A stretch of 50,000 bases of DNA from Prorocentrum cordatum (GCA_963575745.1 CAUYUJ010016489.1:39526-89525), one strand, 5' to 3'; shown: positions 9,319 to 19,164, counted from the first letter of the stretch. Notes: generated by a model not told the origin, from the sequence alone. Made by a program: numbers and translations.

Positions 9319-10821
9319 TAGGAGGAGTCGGCTTGCGGGGGGGGTCGGGCGCGCGGGAGGCGGGCAGAAGCGTCGCCGGCGCCCCGCGCCCCCGGGGGGC
9401 TCCATGTAAGATTTCCCAGGCTGCGCCAAGCGCGCGCGCGCGTTACTTGCCCGCGCGCTCGCATTCGCGCAAGCGCATCCTAAGAAACTACGATTTGGAT
9501 CGGAACCGGGCGACGACGGGCATGGGGCGCCTGTCAAGGCTGTTTCTGGGAGCGATTGCTGCTGGCTCGACACGCGCGATATGCATGTGACGACTTTTGG
9601 AGGACGGGCGCTGCGCCGCCCAATCCAACGCGGGAATGGCGCGGTCCGGGGCGCGCGGCCGTCGCGGCACACGGCGGTCGACGTGACCGCATGGGGCGCA
9701 AGATCGGCCGCGCGGCATTTGCGGGCCATTCGGCCGACGCTGCCGGGTCGCCCTCAAACAACCCGCCAGGAATACGCAAATGCGCAATGCGCCAGCGCGC
9801 CGCCAGGATATCGCCTTGAAAACAACCTGTTCTCCCTGAACGCCGACTGCGCGCCACGCTGAACCAGCGAAGTCGCGCGGCGCGCCCGCGCCGCGGACCC
9901 GCCGCAATGAACTCGCGGGAAAAAAGCCTCTCTCCATGGGTTCTGAGACCGAGTCTGGCCTACTTCCCCGTTCTGGCCGATTCTGGTTCCATCGCCGATT
10001 CCTCCTTTGATTCCGTATTGATTCCGTGCTGATTCTTTTGATTCCGCTAGAATCAGGGGTCGCAGTTGTGCCGATTCTGTTTTGATTCTGTACTGATTCC
10101 GTACTGATTCCTTTGATTCCCCTGTGCCCCGGGGACCATCGGGCCGCGGCCCGAGCCCCCGTCTCGGCGGCATGGTTTTTCCAGGAGCGCGGGAGAGTTT
10201 TGAAGGGGAGGGGGGCGGGGGGGGGGCGGGGCGATTTTTGGGGCGCATCGGGCGGCCGAACCGCAGATTTCCGGGCCCAGTGCGCACGCCCAACGTGGCA
10301 GGCGCGGGCGCGCGAGCGAGTTCTCGACCGTCGGCGCATCTGTAAGTTCATGCCCCGCCCCGCGCGCGGGAATGGAAACTTGGTCTGCGGCTTCCCATTG
10401 AACGCGCGGCCGTCGCCCACCATGCTGCTCAGCGCGCAAAGCGCGCGAGCAGCATGGGGGGCTTTGCGTTGTCGCATGAGAAGTGCGCGGGGCCGAACCG
10501 AACGGTCGGCGGCGCCCGCTCCTGCGCCGCGCGCGAGGCCATCGCGTCAGCGCGGGAGGCTACAAGGGCCTGGGCCGTCGCCCTGGGGCGCGGGCACAGC
10601 GCGAGGCCCGCGCGGGTCTCTCGCGCCAAACATGCGCAACAAGGTCGGCCCGCCCGCCGGCTGGCCCTCGCGGGCGACGCGACGCCGGCGCCGACTGCGA
10701 GGCCGACTGGGCCCGGAGGATTCCTGAGAGTCCCGGGAAGGGGCAGCGGGCCGCAATGGAATCGGCGCGGTCGTTGGCGCCCCCCCCGCGCCCGGCCCCC
10801 CCTGCAAGCCGACTCCTCCTA
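9319..10821. mobile_element. 1.5-kb DNA-transposon-like insertion in the satellite
   Basis: The ends are perfect 18-bp inverted repeats (TAGGAGGAGTCGGCTTGC at 9319-9336; complement at 10804-10821), extending imperfectly to about 45 bp. The direct repeat CGTGTGAG sits at 9311-9318 and 10822-10829, and satellite continues in phase on both sides, as an 8-bp target duplication predicts. The interior is GC-rich with a small ATTCCGTACTG-type minisatellite at 10014-10123. The largest minus-strand frame (9488-10477, 329 codons) is Arg/Pro/Ala-rich with no transposase motif, so the element is probably non-autonomous. An 8-bp duplication suits hAT-like or related superfamilies, but the ends do not settle it. 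Confidence 0.85.
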
Positions 10822-11776
10822 CGTGTGAGTGGTGCGCCGAAATGTACCCGAAGCCTTCGGCTGCGCCCCCAGTGGGGCCACGAACCGTGTGAGGGGTGCG
10901 CCGACATGGACCCGAAGCCTTCGGGTGCACCCCATGTGGGGCCACGAACCGTGTGAGGGGTGCGCCGAAATGGGCCCGAAAGCCTTCGGCTGCGCCCCCT
11001 GTGAGGCCACGAACCGTGTGACGGGTGCGCCGAAATGAGCCCGAAGCCTTCGGGTGCGCCCGATGTGGGGCAGCGAAAACTTTCGGCTGCGCACCTTGTA
11101 GGGCCACGAACCGTGTAAGAGGTGCGCCGAAATGGTCCCGAAGCCTTCGGCTGCGCCCCCTGTGGGGCCACGCGCCGTGTGAGGGGTGCACCGAAATGGA
11201 CCCGAAGCCTTGGGGTGCGCCCCATGTGGGGCCACGAACCATGTGAGGGGCGCTCCGAAATGGGCCCGAAACCTTCGGCTGCGCCCACATGTGGGGCCAC
11301 GAACCGTGTGAAGGGTGCGCCGAAATGGACCCGAAGCCTTCGGGCGCGCCCGATGTGGGGCCGCGAAAACCTTCGGCTGCGCCCCCTGTGGGGCCACGAA
11401 CCGTGTGAGGGGTGCGCCGAAATGGGCCCGAAACCTTCGGATGCGGTCCCTGTGGGGCCACGAGCCGTGTGAGGGGCGGGCCGAAAGAATCCCGAAGCCT
11501 TCGGCTGCGCCCCGTGTGGGGCCACGAACCGTGTGACGGGTGCGCCGAAATGGGCCCGAAACCTTCGGCTGCGCCCCCTGTGGGGCCACGAACCGTGTGA
11601 GGGGTGCGCCGAAATGGGCCCGAAGCCTTCGGGTGCGCCACATGTGGGGCCGCGAAAGCCTTCGGCTGCGCACCTTGTAGGGCCACGAACCGTGTGAGGG
11701 GTGCGCCGAAATGGTCCCGAAGCCTTCGGCTGCGCCCCCTGTAGGGCCACGAGCCGCGTGAGGGGTGCGCCGAAAT
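10822..11776. repeat. 64/65-bp satellite, right block
   Basis: Thirteen or so GGCCACGAACCGTGTGA-containing units spaced 64 or 65 bp, with some units of 96-97 bp carrying an extra GTGGGGCCGCGAAAACCTTC-type half. Both strands stay open in several frames because the monomer lacks stops, producing minus-strand frames of 379 and 396 codons that I treat as artefacts. Confidence 0.92.
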
Positions 11777-12061
11777 AGTCCGATGGAACCCTGTAGGGGC
11801 TCTATGGGACTCCGATGGAACCCTGTGGGGGTCGAACGGGAGTCCGATGGAACTCTGTAGGGGTTTTATGGGCGTCCTATGGAACCCTGTAAGGGTCGTG
11901 TGGGAATCCTATGGAACCCTGTACGGATCCCACAGGATCCTCCTGTAGGGGTGCTTTGTGTTGTGTTGTGTTGTTCCCCCCCCCCCCCCTCCCCCCCTCC
12001 CCCCCCGGGGGGGCTTGCCCCGCCTGTATCAACAACAACACCAACAACGACAACAACAATC
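11777..12061. repeat. Degenerate 32-bp units, C-run and CAA tract
   Basis: About five diverged units of roughly 32 bp (TCCGATGGAACCCTGTAGGG) are related to the 6.4-9.1 kb satellite. They are followed by GTTGT pentamers, a C-run and a CAA/CAC tract that leads into the second family N copy. Confidence 0.7.
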
Positions 12062-12180
12062 ATTCTAAGACTGCTCGCTCCTATCTGCCCGCGTGTCATT
12101 CACTGCGCAAATCCCAAGCCCTGGACACACGCCCTCTTCGTGTTCGATCGTACCCCTCCTGGGGGGGTACATTTCTTTCC
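12062..12180 (-). mobile_element. Family N dispersed repeat, copy 2
   Basis: Collinear with 4005-4110 over CTAAGAC, the CCCTCTTCGTGTTCGATCG stretch, the ACCCCTCCTGGGGGGGT palindrome and TTTCTTTCC, with the CAA tract at the same end. Two copies in 8 kb make it a dispersed family. Confidence 0.5.
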
Positions 12181-12909
12181 GGCCACGTGTAATTGGAAAA
12201 GCGCGGGAGGCGAACCCGCAATCAGAGGCAGCGAGCTCTGGCACTTGTCGGTGAGACCCCATTTCGCTTGTCGCAAGCAGATATCAGCGGCAATCCACAC
12301 TGAGACCTCATTTCATTAGCCATAACGCTGGGGTCGCTGCGCGCAGGAAAGCGAAGTACGACAGTGGACAGTGTTTTTGCCCAACGGCCCCGTGGGAGGT
12401 GAAGTCGGAACCCGATGTCATCAATCACATTGATGGGACTCGCGCGTGCGGGAATGTGATTAGCTATACACAACAACGAAGCGCCATTACTACAGCGCCA
12501 GGATCTGCTTGTGCGAAAAGGGTAAGCCTCAGCAGCAAGCGCTGGCGATGCTGCTCAGCGTGATGTGGAAGGCAACGCTCAAGGAGACGTGGGAGGTGAA
12601 CTGGGGCCCGCCGTCGCCGGCCACGTTGGGGTGAGAGCTCTGGCAATGTTCGGGGGCACATGGGAGACGATACCCAAGCCGAACGTCACCAGCTGCATCG
12701 CTGGTACCGGCGCGTGCGCGGCAGGCCGGTTGTCCCAATGGACTTTGGCGCTGCCCAGCGGGATGTTCACGGCGAAGTTGGAACCCGATGGCACCGCCGA
12801 AGCCCGCTATCATCAGGTACAATGCTGGATCAGCACGTGTGGGGAAGTCCTCAGATACAGCGATGGTGTGATAAAGATGGCTAGCGCGTGTGAACAAGAC
12901 GGGAGGTCC
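12181..12909. other. No gene; tRNA-arm-like hairpin and short local repeats
   Basis: The minus strand at 12203-12219 forms a 5-bp stem with a 7-base loop (GCGGG, TTCGCCT, CCCGC) like a tRNA T arm, but no acceptor or D arm accompanies it. TGGGAGGTGAA recurs near 12390 and 12590, and GGAACCCGATG near 12405 and 12780. An open frame at 12565-12930 on the plus strand has no recognisable domain. Confidence 0.4.
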
Positions 12910-13294
12910 CAGGCGGAAGCGCCGTTATGAGAGTTCAACGTAGCTCAGTTGCGCGGGAGGTCCCAAGCGGGAGCGCCGTTCCTTGAGTAAATTGTGCGGA
13001 GATCTCAAGCGGGAGCGGGGGCCTGAGCAAATTGCGAGGAAGTCTCAGGCGAGAGCGCCGATCTGGAGTAAATTGTGGAAGTCTCAGGCGGGAGCGGGGG
13101 TCATGAGTAAATTGTGAGGAAGTCTCACGCGGGAGCCGTTGGTAATCCGGTGGGGCAACAACGCAGTTTGAGGATCAAGACTCACCCTGTCAAAAAACAG
13201 GGTGCGAGCGTCGAGGGGCGCACTTTGACTGAGAAAAAACAGTGTGCACCGGTGGGGGGGATCAACAATAATTATTCTTCAGAAATGAGAATTC

Positions 13295-13329
<35 letters not shown>

Positions 13330-13330
13330 A
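12910..13330 (+). mobile_element. Family M tandem plus family L repeat with CAA tail, copy 2
   Basis: Four to five units of the 50-55-bp monomer M (TAAATTGTGAGGAAGTCTCA) lead into family L at about 13160. L contains the hairpin CACCCTGTC-AAAAA-ACAGGGTG, then GTGTGCACCGGTGGGGGGGA, ATCAACAATAATTATTCTTC and a pure CAA run at 13297-13330. Confidence 0.6.
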
Positions 13331-14070
13331 CAAAAACGACCCAAAACCGGTCTGACACCGGCGCGGTACAGGCCCCGAGGCCCCACGACCACCCAGCAGC
13401 GACGATCAGATAATAACAACATCCATGAAATTAGTTAACATCACCGAGCGCGTTCCACTAGTCGCGAAGTGCCTACTTGCAAACGTCCGAAAACACATGT
13501 CTGCTTTGATGTAATGTATCGTAGATCCCCCGCGGGGGATCCAGGCCACTTGCGAGTAGCTACTTTGCGCGCTCGTCGGTAACAGGGAGGCCTGGACGTA
13601 AGGAGAAGAAACTGAGGACATGGTATACCGCGATGTCAAACAACGCAATCCCATCACATGAACCGCTGAATCACGGAGCTCGAGCGCAACAAACATGGCT
13701 CCTTTTGGTTAGCGTCCTGAATGTCCGTGCTTAGATCCAGAAGCGCTATCACAAAGATATCTGACACGCCGAATGAGAAAAAAAGGTAATGAACACGCAC
13801 AGGGCATATTTACAAAACTGTTGTTATACATCGACAGCGACCGCTGTTCGAGGCGGCCTCCTGTCTCAAATGGACTACGCCCGCCGTGGAACTGCCGCCA
13901 GCCCTCGCCCCCATTCTTGCCATACCCATTTCCCATTTCGACCGTACCGAGCTGAGCATCGTTTAACCGACCCCTGTCCCCATGGGTGTGGCTCCCCACT
14001 GGCCGATGTACCCCCCTAGATTGGGGATGTAGGCCATTTCCTTCGGTCGTACCCCCTTCTGTCGTACCGT
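13331..14070. other. No gene; partial family B element near 13840-13960
   Basis: Positions 13840-13960 share GCGGCCTCCTGTCTCAAATGG and the right-end text CCATACCCATTTCCCATTTCG with family B (18173 and 18755); the left end is eroded. The remainder, including the minus-strand frame 13406-13696, is not recognised. Confidence 0.45.
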
Positions 14071-14243
14071 CAAGTCGGGCCTGTCCCCCTACAGGGGGAT
14101 CTTCGACGAAAAATTTAAACATACAACAATAATCCACAAATGATGGAAAAATGGTCCAGGGACTCTTTTTTGAGTACTGTTTGACCTTCTTGGGGTATGC
14201 TTGGGGCATTTTTTTCATTGTTCGTCGAAGACCCCGCCTGTAG
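14071..14243. mobile_element. Family A element, copy 2, right end truncated
   Basis: The left end AAGTCGGGCCTGTCCCCCTA is intact. The right side keeps the subterminal TCGTCGAAGACCCC and CCTGTAG, but the outermost bases are replaced by the TCGAAC tandem that follows. The central GGTCCAGGGACT motif corresponds to the central palindrome of the other copies. Confidence 0.7.
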
Positions 14244-14360
14244 CGTCGAAGCTGCGTCGAACGTCAGTCGAGCTGGGTCGACCCTGCGTGGAACCTGAGT
14301 CGAACCTGAGTCGAACTTGAGTCGAACTTGAGTCGAACTTGAGTCGAACTGGAGTCGAAC
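14244..14360. repeat. 12-bp tandem GAGTCGAACTTG
   Basis: About nine units, uniform in the middle (14295-14350) and degenerate at the left where the array overwrites the end of the family A element. Confidence 0.85.
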
Positions 14361-14529
14361 AGATCCGTTAGGTGGGCTCCAGGAAGGTCCCCGAAACGAG
14401 CATCGAATCAGGCGTGCCGTCGGCGCCCTCCCAGCTGGAGGCGCCGCCGGCCATGCGGGCCCGCCGCCGCAGGGTGGCCGCGGCCGCCTCGCGGCGGGCC
14501 CCGCGGAGGCAGGGCGGGAGGGCGACGCG

Positions 14530-15115
14530 GGGAGCGCAGAGGAGGCGGCCGGAGGGCAGAACTACGGGGAGGACGTGCGCGCTTCGGGCGGGGGATCGAC
14601 TGCAGAATCCATCCACCAAAAAAAATCATGTGTTCGTTGAAAAAACTTATAATGTCCGTAGGTCTACGATAACTCTACGTTTTTTCTGTTCCGTAGGCTC
14701 CATGTCCGTAGGCGGGGAGCGCAGAGGAGGCGGCCGGAGGGCAGAAATACGGTTACATCGGGCCTGTCCCCCTACAGGGGGAGTTCCGACAAAAAAAATG
14801 ACAAAAAATACACTAAAAATAATCGAAACATAATCCAAAAAAAGTCTGGGGACTATTTTTGGAGTATTTAGTTGTACCTTTTTGGTGTACGTTTCGGGTA
14901 TTTTCGATTTGTCGTTGAAAATCCCCCTGTAGGGAGACACGCCCGACATAAAAATATGAGGAGGATGTGCGCACTTCGAGCGGGGGATCGACTGCAGAAT
15001 CCATCCAACAAAAATAACAATGTGTCCGTCGGATCTACGAAAAAAACAAAAAAACTATAATGCCCCTAGGTCTACGATAACTCTACGTTTCTTTGTCCTG
15101 TAGGCTCCATGGACA
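14530..15115. repeat. Direct duplication, second copy carrying a family A insertion
   Basis: Copy 1 spans about 14530-14712, copy 2 about 14716-15112. Both contain GAGGAGGCGGCCGGAGGGCA, then GGGGGATCGACTGCAGAATC, then AGGTCTACGATAACTCTACG and GTAGGCTCCATG. Copy 2 is interrupted after GGCAGAAATACGG by the family A element, while copy 1 reads through as GGCAGAACTACGGGGAGGAC. The shared GGGGGATCGACTGCAGAATC resembles a family T left end. Confidence 0.8.
14754..14950. mobile_element. Family A element, copy 3, with an empty-site paralogue
   Basis: The ends are TACATCGGGCCTGTCCCCCT and the complement of TATGTCGGGCGTGTCTCCCT. Flanks read GAAATACGG on the left and AAAATATGA on the right, matching one 8-9-bp site in the uninterrupted paralogue at 14560-14575. 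The centre carries AAGTCTGGGGACTATT. Non-coding and A/T-rich inside. Confidence 0.85.
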
Positions 15116-16440
15116 AATCAAATCTGGAAGGAATCAGTTCTGTTGTCGATCTAGGAAGGAATAAGCACGAGGAGGCTACACGCACTAATTACGGGCTTGA
15201 ATCATTGTGGACGGAATGACGGGAGCAAGGCAGATCGCACTCGCGTGGGCATGCAGCAGAAAACAAAAAACAGAGGGAACCCAAGCCACGACCACACTAA
15301 ATAAAGACCTTATGGTAACATAAAAGAAGCGCGCTGAACTTTTTCCAAATGTGGCGCACCACAACGAACGGAGCACTGCCGGAATCCCAATGCAACCGGA
15401 CACTGCCCGCATCAGTGTTTCCAGCCTCCCCGGAGAATGCAGGAGGAGACTCGAGTACCCAGCGCGTTGACAAACATGTGTGAGGAAAACTCCTGCACGT
15501 CTCGCGCAAAATCTCGAGACCCAATGAACGTCGGATCCGCGTCAGACTCACGTCGGGTTCACGTCAAATTGTATCGGATGTGCATCGGAGTTTCGTCGGA
15601 TTCACGGCATTCACCACGGACTTACGCCAGCACATCGCCGCGTGATCGTGCGGACTAAATACAACTATTCCGCTGTTCCCAAAGCCTCCCAGGATTGTCC
15701 TCATTGCAAGCGCTTTGACGAAAAACAAACTGGTAATCTGTTTGGCAGTGCTCCAATCGCCATGCGTAAGGGCCGACCCTGGATGAAAACCTGGCCCCGG
15801 GGAAGGGGTCTAGAGTTCTGGGGGCCGTGCTACCGCAACAACCACATCGGATATCTGGGGAGCAGGAAGGAGGGGAAGGAGGAGGAGGAGGAAGACCAGT
15901 GTAAACCCAAGAATCATCAACGATGTTGGAGTAAACCCTCTCTCCAAGCTCCCTGTCCATAGGCCCCTACAACGGTCCATTTCCAATGATAGAACTGCCT
16001 CGTTGGAAAAGAGACCCGTTTGACGACCCGGAATCATGCCAAAACATTGTTCTCGGGATTCCAACGTCATGGATCAACCTGACTGTTGCGTCTTGACGGT
16101 CCTGACTCGCACCAGAATGCCATTCCTGGGACTTCAACACAGAGAACCAATGTAACTTTTGCACCCGCATAATCCTACACCCTTCCAAAACATCATGTCT
16201 GGTAAGTTGATGATGCGAATCCGTGAAACTCTTCCACTGTTTAAACCGAATGTGCGCCGCGCTAAGGCGAGAACCAGATTTTGAAAAGGAACCACCCTCA
16301 ATCCATTAAACGCTTGCAAATGTTTAAAACGAATGCACGCGGCGCTAAGGCGAGAGACACACTTTGAAAACCACCCGCCCTCCATCTGTGAAACTGTTGC
16401 CACTTTGCTTCAGAGTCACAAGCGGTGAGGAAGTCTCAGG
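15116..16440. other. No recognised gene; one decayed direct repeat
   Basis: Base composition is more balanced than the neighbours. A segment of about 50 bp occurs twice, near 16240 and 16322, sharing GCGCTAAGGCGAGA. Around 15525-15655 and 48645-48725 lie similar GTCGGAT-rich tracts. Minus-strand frames at 15297-15551 and 16134-16403 look protein-like in composition, but I recognise no domain and they could be eroded transposon or gene remains. Confidence 0.45.
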
Positions 16441-17120
16441 CGAATCGCTTGGCCCGCCCTAACAACTGGCCTCGGGGTGCGACAGGAAGAAGTTCGTTGT
16501 AAGGAAAAGAAATGGAGGAGGAGGAGAGAGATGAGGAGGGAGGAGGACAGGGAAGAGCTGCCAGGGGAGAGCAGGAACAATCAGGAGCAGGGGGGCGGAG
16601 GCAGCGAATTCGGGAGAAGCAGGGAAGGAGGGTGGAGAAGGCAGGCGGCGTCACCGAAAACAGGTAGGAAAAGGGGGAGAAGGGTCCCACTACACAGACA
16701 CAGATGGAGGGCGGAGGGGCATACAAGTGGTAAGCACCTCCGAGGCCGACACGTGGTGGGTAGCGCCTCCCGCGGGTACAGCGCACGCCACCCCGTACGG
16801 GGTCCGAGTGGCGGGCTCCCGAGAGTACACCCACCACAAGGCTGGACAGGGGGAGAAGGAGGAGGGCTGACGAGGATCCGAGGTGGACGGCACTGCGTGC
16901 ACTTGGACTGCGCTCTGCAGGGGGCCCCTCGGGGCAGGCCCCCCCTGCTGCGAGTGCCAGCCGCGCCGCGGGGCCTGCGAGTGCCGGCGCCGCGGGGCGG
17001 CGGGCGACACCCCGCAGGGGCGCCCCGGAGGACTGCCCCTTTGGGGCCCGCCCGACTGGCGCGCGCGCGCGGGCACGCGCGGGGCGCGCGGCAGCGCGCC
17101 AATGGCCTCCGGCGCGGTCG
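16441..17120. other. GC-rich, no gene
   Basis: A purine-rich tract (GGAGGAGGAGAGAGATGAGG near 16514) is followed by strongly GC-rich DNA. Overlapping long frames on both strands (for example 16436-17395 minus) are Arg/Pro/Ala/Gly-rich and typical of GC-rich non-coding sequence. Confidence 0.55.
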
Positions 17121-17126
17121 GCCACC

Positions 17127-17255
17127 TTGCCGTCGCTCGGACGTTCATTTCCCGTGCATCTTTCGATGTCGTGCGCGTTGTTTTTTGTTCGATGGTCCAG
17201 GATTGTCCTCGTGGTTTCTCGCCGAGAAGAAATGCACACGTCCAAGCGATGCCAA
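17127..17255. mobile_element. Family C foldback element, complete copy
   Basis: Ends: TTGCCGTCGCTCGGACGTTC on the left and the complement of TTGGCATCGCTTGGACGTG on the right, about 25 bp. The direct repeat GCCACC lies immediately outside both ends (17121-17126 and 17256-17261), compatible with a 6-bp target duplication. Family C text also occurs at 18992-19075, 28310-28375 and 28845-28976. Confidence 0.75.
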
Positions 17256-17409
17256 GCCACCAGTGGGATCGCACCGCGGAGCACCCAGCAAGGCCCCCGG
17301 CGAGCGGGCCGCTCCTTCCCCGGGGGGTCCCCGTCGCGGAGGGCCGGGAGCAGCGGACGGTTGCTGCCGGGTGCTTGGCCCCGCGGGGCCGTCATCGGGG
17401 TCCTCGTGT

Positions 17410-17561
17410 TAGGTCGGGCCGGTCCCCCTACAGGGGGATTTTGGGCGGAAAATTAAGAATGTCAAAAAACTTGTCAAAAGATGCCCTAGTTAAAAAGAAA
17501 TCCCATATTATTGTTTGACTATTTTTGGATATCCCTCCTGTAGAGGGACATGCCCGACTTA
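17410..17561. mobile_element. Family A element, copy 4
   Basis: TAGGTCGGGCCGGTCCCCCT on the left pairs with the right end closing in GCCCGACTTA. TCCTCGTG occurs at 17401-17408 and 17563-17570, one base outside each end, so eight of ten target positions still match. Interior 17440-17520 is A/T-rich without coding content. Confidence 0.85.
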
Positions 17562-17818
17562 ATCCTCGTGGGCCGTCTGCGAAGCCGCTCGGCCAGTCTC
17601 CGCGCCCCCCTTGGGCCGCCGTGGGGCTCGCCTCGGAGCCTCGTGGCCCGTCCTGCCGCCCTCTCGCTCGCGTGGATCTCGTCCTGCCGTCCTGCCGCCC
17701 TCTCGCCTCGGAGCCTCGTGGCCGTCCTGCCGTCCTGCCCGTCCGGCCGTCTCGTGGATCTCAAGGCTGCCCCGCTCGCCCACGTCGCACGCGCTTCGTC
17801 CAGAGTTGCGTGCACATG
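17562..17818. other. No gene; CTCGCCTCGGAGCCTCGTGG duplicated locally
   Basis: The segment between two family A elements contains two imperfect copies of a CGGAGCCTCGTGGCC stretch and several GTCCTGCCG units. The open frames across it are repeat-driven. Confidence 0.5.
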
Positions 17819-17828
17819 ACGTTGGGCT

Positions 17829-17980
17829 TAAGTCGGGCGTGTCCCCCTACAGGGGGATTTTCGACGGAAAAAACCCAAAACATACTCCAAAACGGTCAAA
17901 CAAATACTCAAACAATAGTCCCCCGACTATTCTTTGACTATTTTCGAATATTCCCCCTGTACAGGGACAGGCCCGACTTA
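17829..17980. mobile_element. Family A element, copy 5, perfect 10-bp target duplication
   Basis: Terminal TAAGTCGGGC and GCCCGACTTA are exact complements, continuing inward as CCCCCTACAGGGGGA. ACGTTGGGCT flanks the element on both sides (17819-17828 and 17981-17990) with mismatches beyond, so the duplication is exactly 10 bp. Target duplications of 8-11 bp with long inverted repeats are characteristic of Mutator-like elements; this assignment is inference from duplication length. Best-preserved copy in the window. Confidence 0.92.
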
Positions 17981-18172
17981 ACGTTGGGCTCAAGCTTCGA
18001 CTCACAAATCGCCCTGAGCACCGCCCGCCTTTCCGGCAAGCGCTGGCAGTCGCAGCCCGGCAGCCTGGCAGTCAGAGCGACTCCAACGCTACGCACCACT
18101 ATCTTGTCCGACCGCCCCTTTTGATTGCCACTCGAGACCTCCCCGGGCGCCTGCTCTTCATCTTGACACGCC

Positions 18173-18365
18173 CGACATGGGTACGGAACATATTGGTACA
18201 ATGCCCAACAACAAATGTCGTCCCAAACCAACAGCGGCCGCTGTTGGGCAGGCGGCCTTCTGTCTCGAATGGACACAGGCCGCGGCGGCGTGGACAGCGA
18301 GTCCTCTTCAAAATGAGCAAGATCCGCTGTTGGGCATTGTACCCATTCTTTCCTTGCCCATTTCG
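18173..18365. mobile_element. Family B foldback element, copy 1
   Basis: The ends pair over about 40 bp; the left reads GGGTACGGAACATATTGGTA then CAATGCCCAACA and the right is its complement. The interior contains the 20-bp palindrome CCAACAGCGGCCGCTGTTGG, then GCGGCCTTCTGTCTCGAATG. No target duplication seen. Confidence 0.75.
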
Positions 18366-18754
18366 TTCATGCACAAAAAAACAGAAAAGATGTCATGGCC
18401 CCGGCCGTCAGATCCCCTCTGTAGTGCGTACGCGGCCGCAGGAAATTCTCGCAAGAAGCTCAGTCCTGGAAGCCCGAGCGGGAGATGCACACTAGGGGGA
18501 ACCCAGAGCACCCTGAACGCAGCAGCTTCAACGGCCGCGGGAAGTCAGCGAGCAGCGCGCGGAGCGAAGAAACCCAGGATACCCTGACGAACCGCATCGT
18601 GTTTCTTGCTGCGCGTCCCCACTGTAATTAGCCATCGCTGAGGGGCAACAGCAGGGGGGCCTGGCAGAGGGTTGGGAAACATCGAGCTGGCATCGACGAC
18701 GCGTCGCCGATAGATAGGCGATATGCCCCCGATGGTAACTCCCATTTTGGCGCC
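18366..18754. other. No gene; family P end near 18560-18628
   Basis: Near 18565-18628 the order AGAAACCCAGG, then TGTTTCTTG, then CCCCACTGTAA matches the right half of family P (30384 and 33603). Around 18680 there is a short GGCATCGACGACGCGTCGCC stretch like those in family E. Confidence 0.45.
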
Positions 18755-18938
18755 CGAAATCGGTACGGAAAACATTGGTACAATGCCCAACAACAAACGT
18801 TGTCCCAAATCAACAGCGGCCGCTGTTGGGCAGGCGGCCTTCTGTCTCCAATGGACACAGGCGCGGACAGCGAGTCCTGTTCAAAATCAACAGGAACTCC
18901 TGTTGGGCATTGTACCCATTCTTTCCGTACCCATTTCG
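18755..18938. mobile_element. Family B foldback element, copy 2
   Basis: Collinear with copy 1 600 bp upstream. The left end is CGAAATCGGTACGGAAAACA then TTGGTACAATGCCCAACA, and the right end its complement. The internal NotI-site palindrome AACAGCGGCCGCTGTT is conserved in both copies. Confidence 0.78.
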
Positions 18939-18991
18939 TTCGTGCAGATCCCAGCGCTCCTGAGCGGGGTATGGCCATCAGACTGGGGATC

Positions 18992-19075
18992 TTGCCGTCG
19001 CTCGGACGTCCATTTCCCGTATAATTTTCGATGACGTGCGTGTTGTTTTTTTTTTTGCTCGATGGTCCACCCTAT
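18992..19075. mobile_element. Family C element, right end missing
   Basis: CTTGCCGTCGCTCGGACGTC to GCTCGATGGTCCA matches the first 75 bp of the complete copy at 17127, but the sequence diverges before the mirror-image end. Confidence 0.65.
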
Positions 19076-19164
19076 CCTTCCCTGTGCCCAAGAATCCTGA
19101 TTGATCCATGGGATCGATCATTTCCTCGATCTTTTGACTTTGGGCTGATGGGATCGATCTGTTT

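Noticed and set aside
9488-10477. 329-codon minus-strand frame inside the 1.5-kb insertion
   Set aside because: Arg/Pro/Ala-rich, overlapping frames on both strands, no transposase motif; probably a by-product of high GC.
10547-11750. Minus-strand frames of 379 and 396 codons
   Set aside because: Translations of the 64/65-bp satellite, open in several frames on both strands at once, running into the 1.5-kb insertion.
12203-12219. tRNA gene on the minus strand (T-arm-like hairpin, with a 5-bp CAGAG/CTCTG stem upstream)
   Set aside because: The upstream loop has 8 bases, the spacer is only 3, and no acceptor or D stem can be drawn; likely a chance hairpin or a very decayed tRNA-derived repeat.
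16436-17412. Long overlapping frames on both strands (319 and 311 codons)
   Set aside because: Low-complexity, GC-driven, crossing the family C element; no recognisable protein.
18743-18756. Spliced-leader fragment CCATTTTGGC beside a family B element
   Set aside because: Only ten consecutive bases match, and no gene follows; too short to claim.
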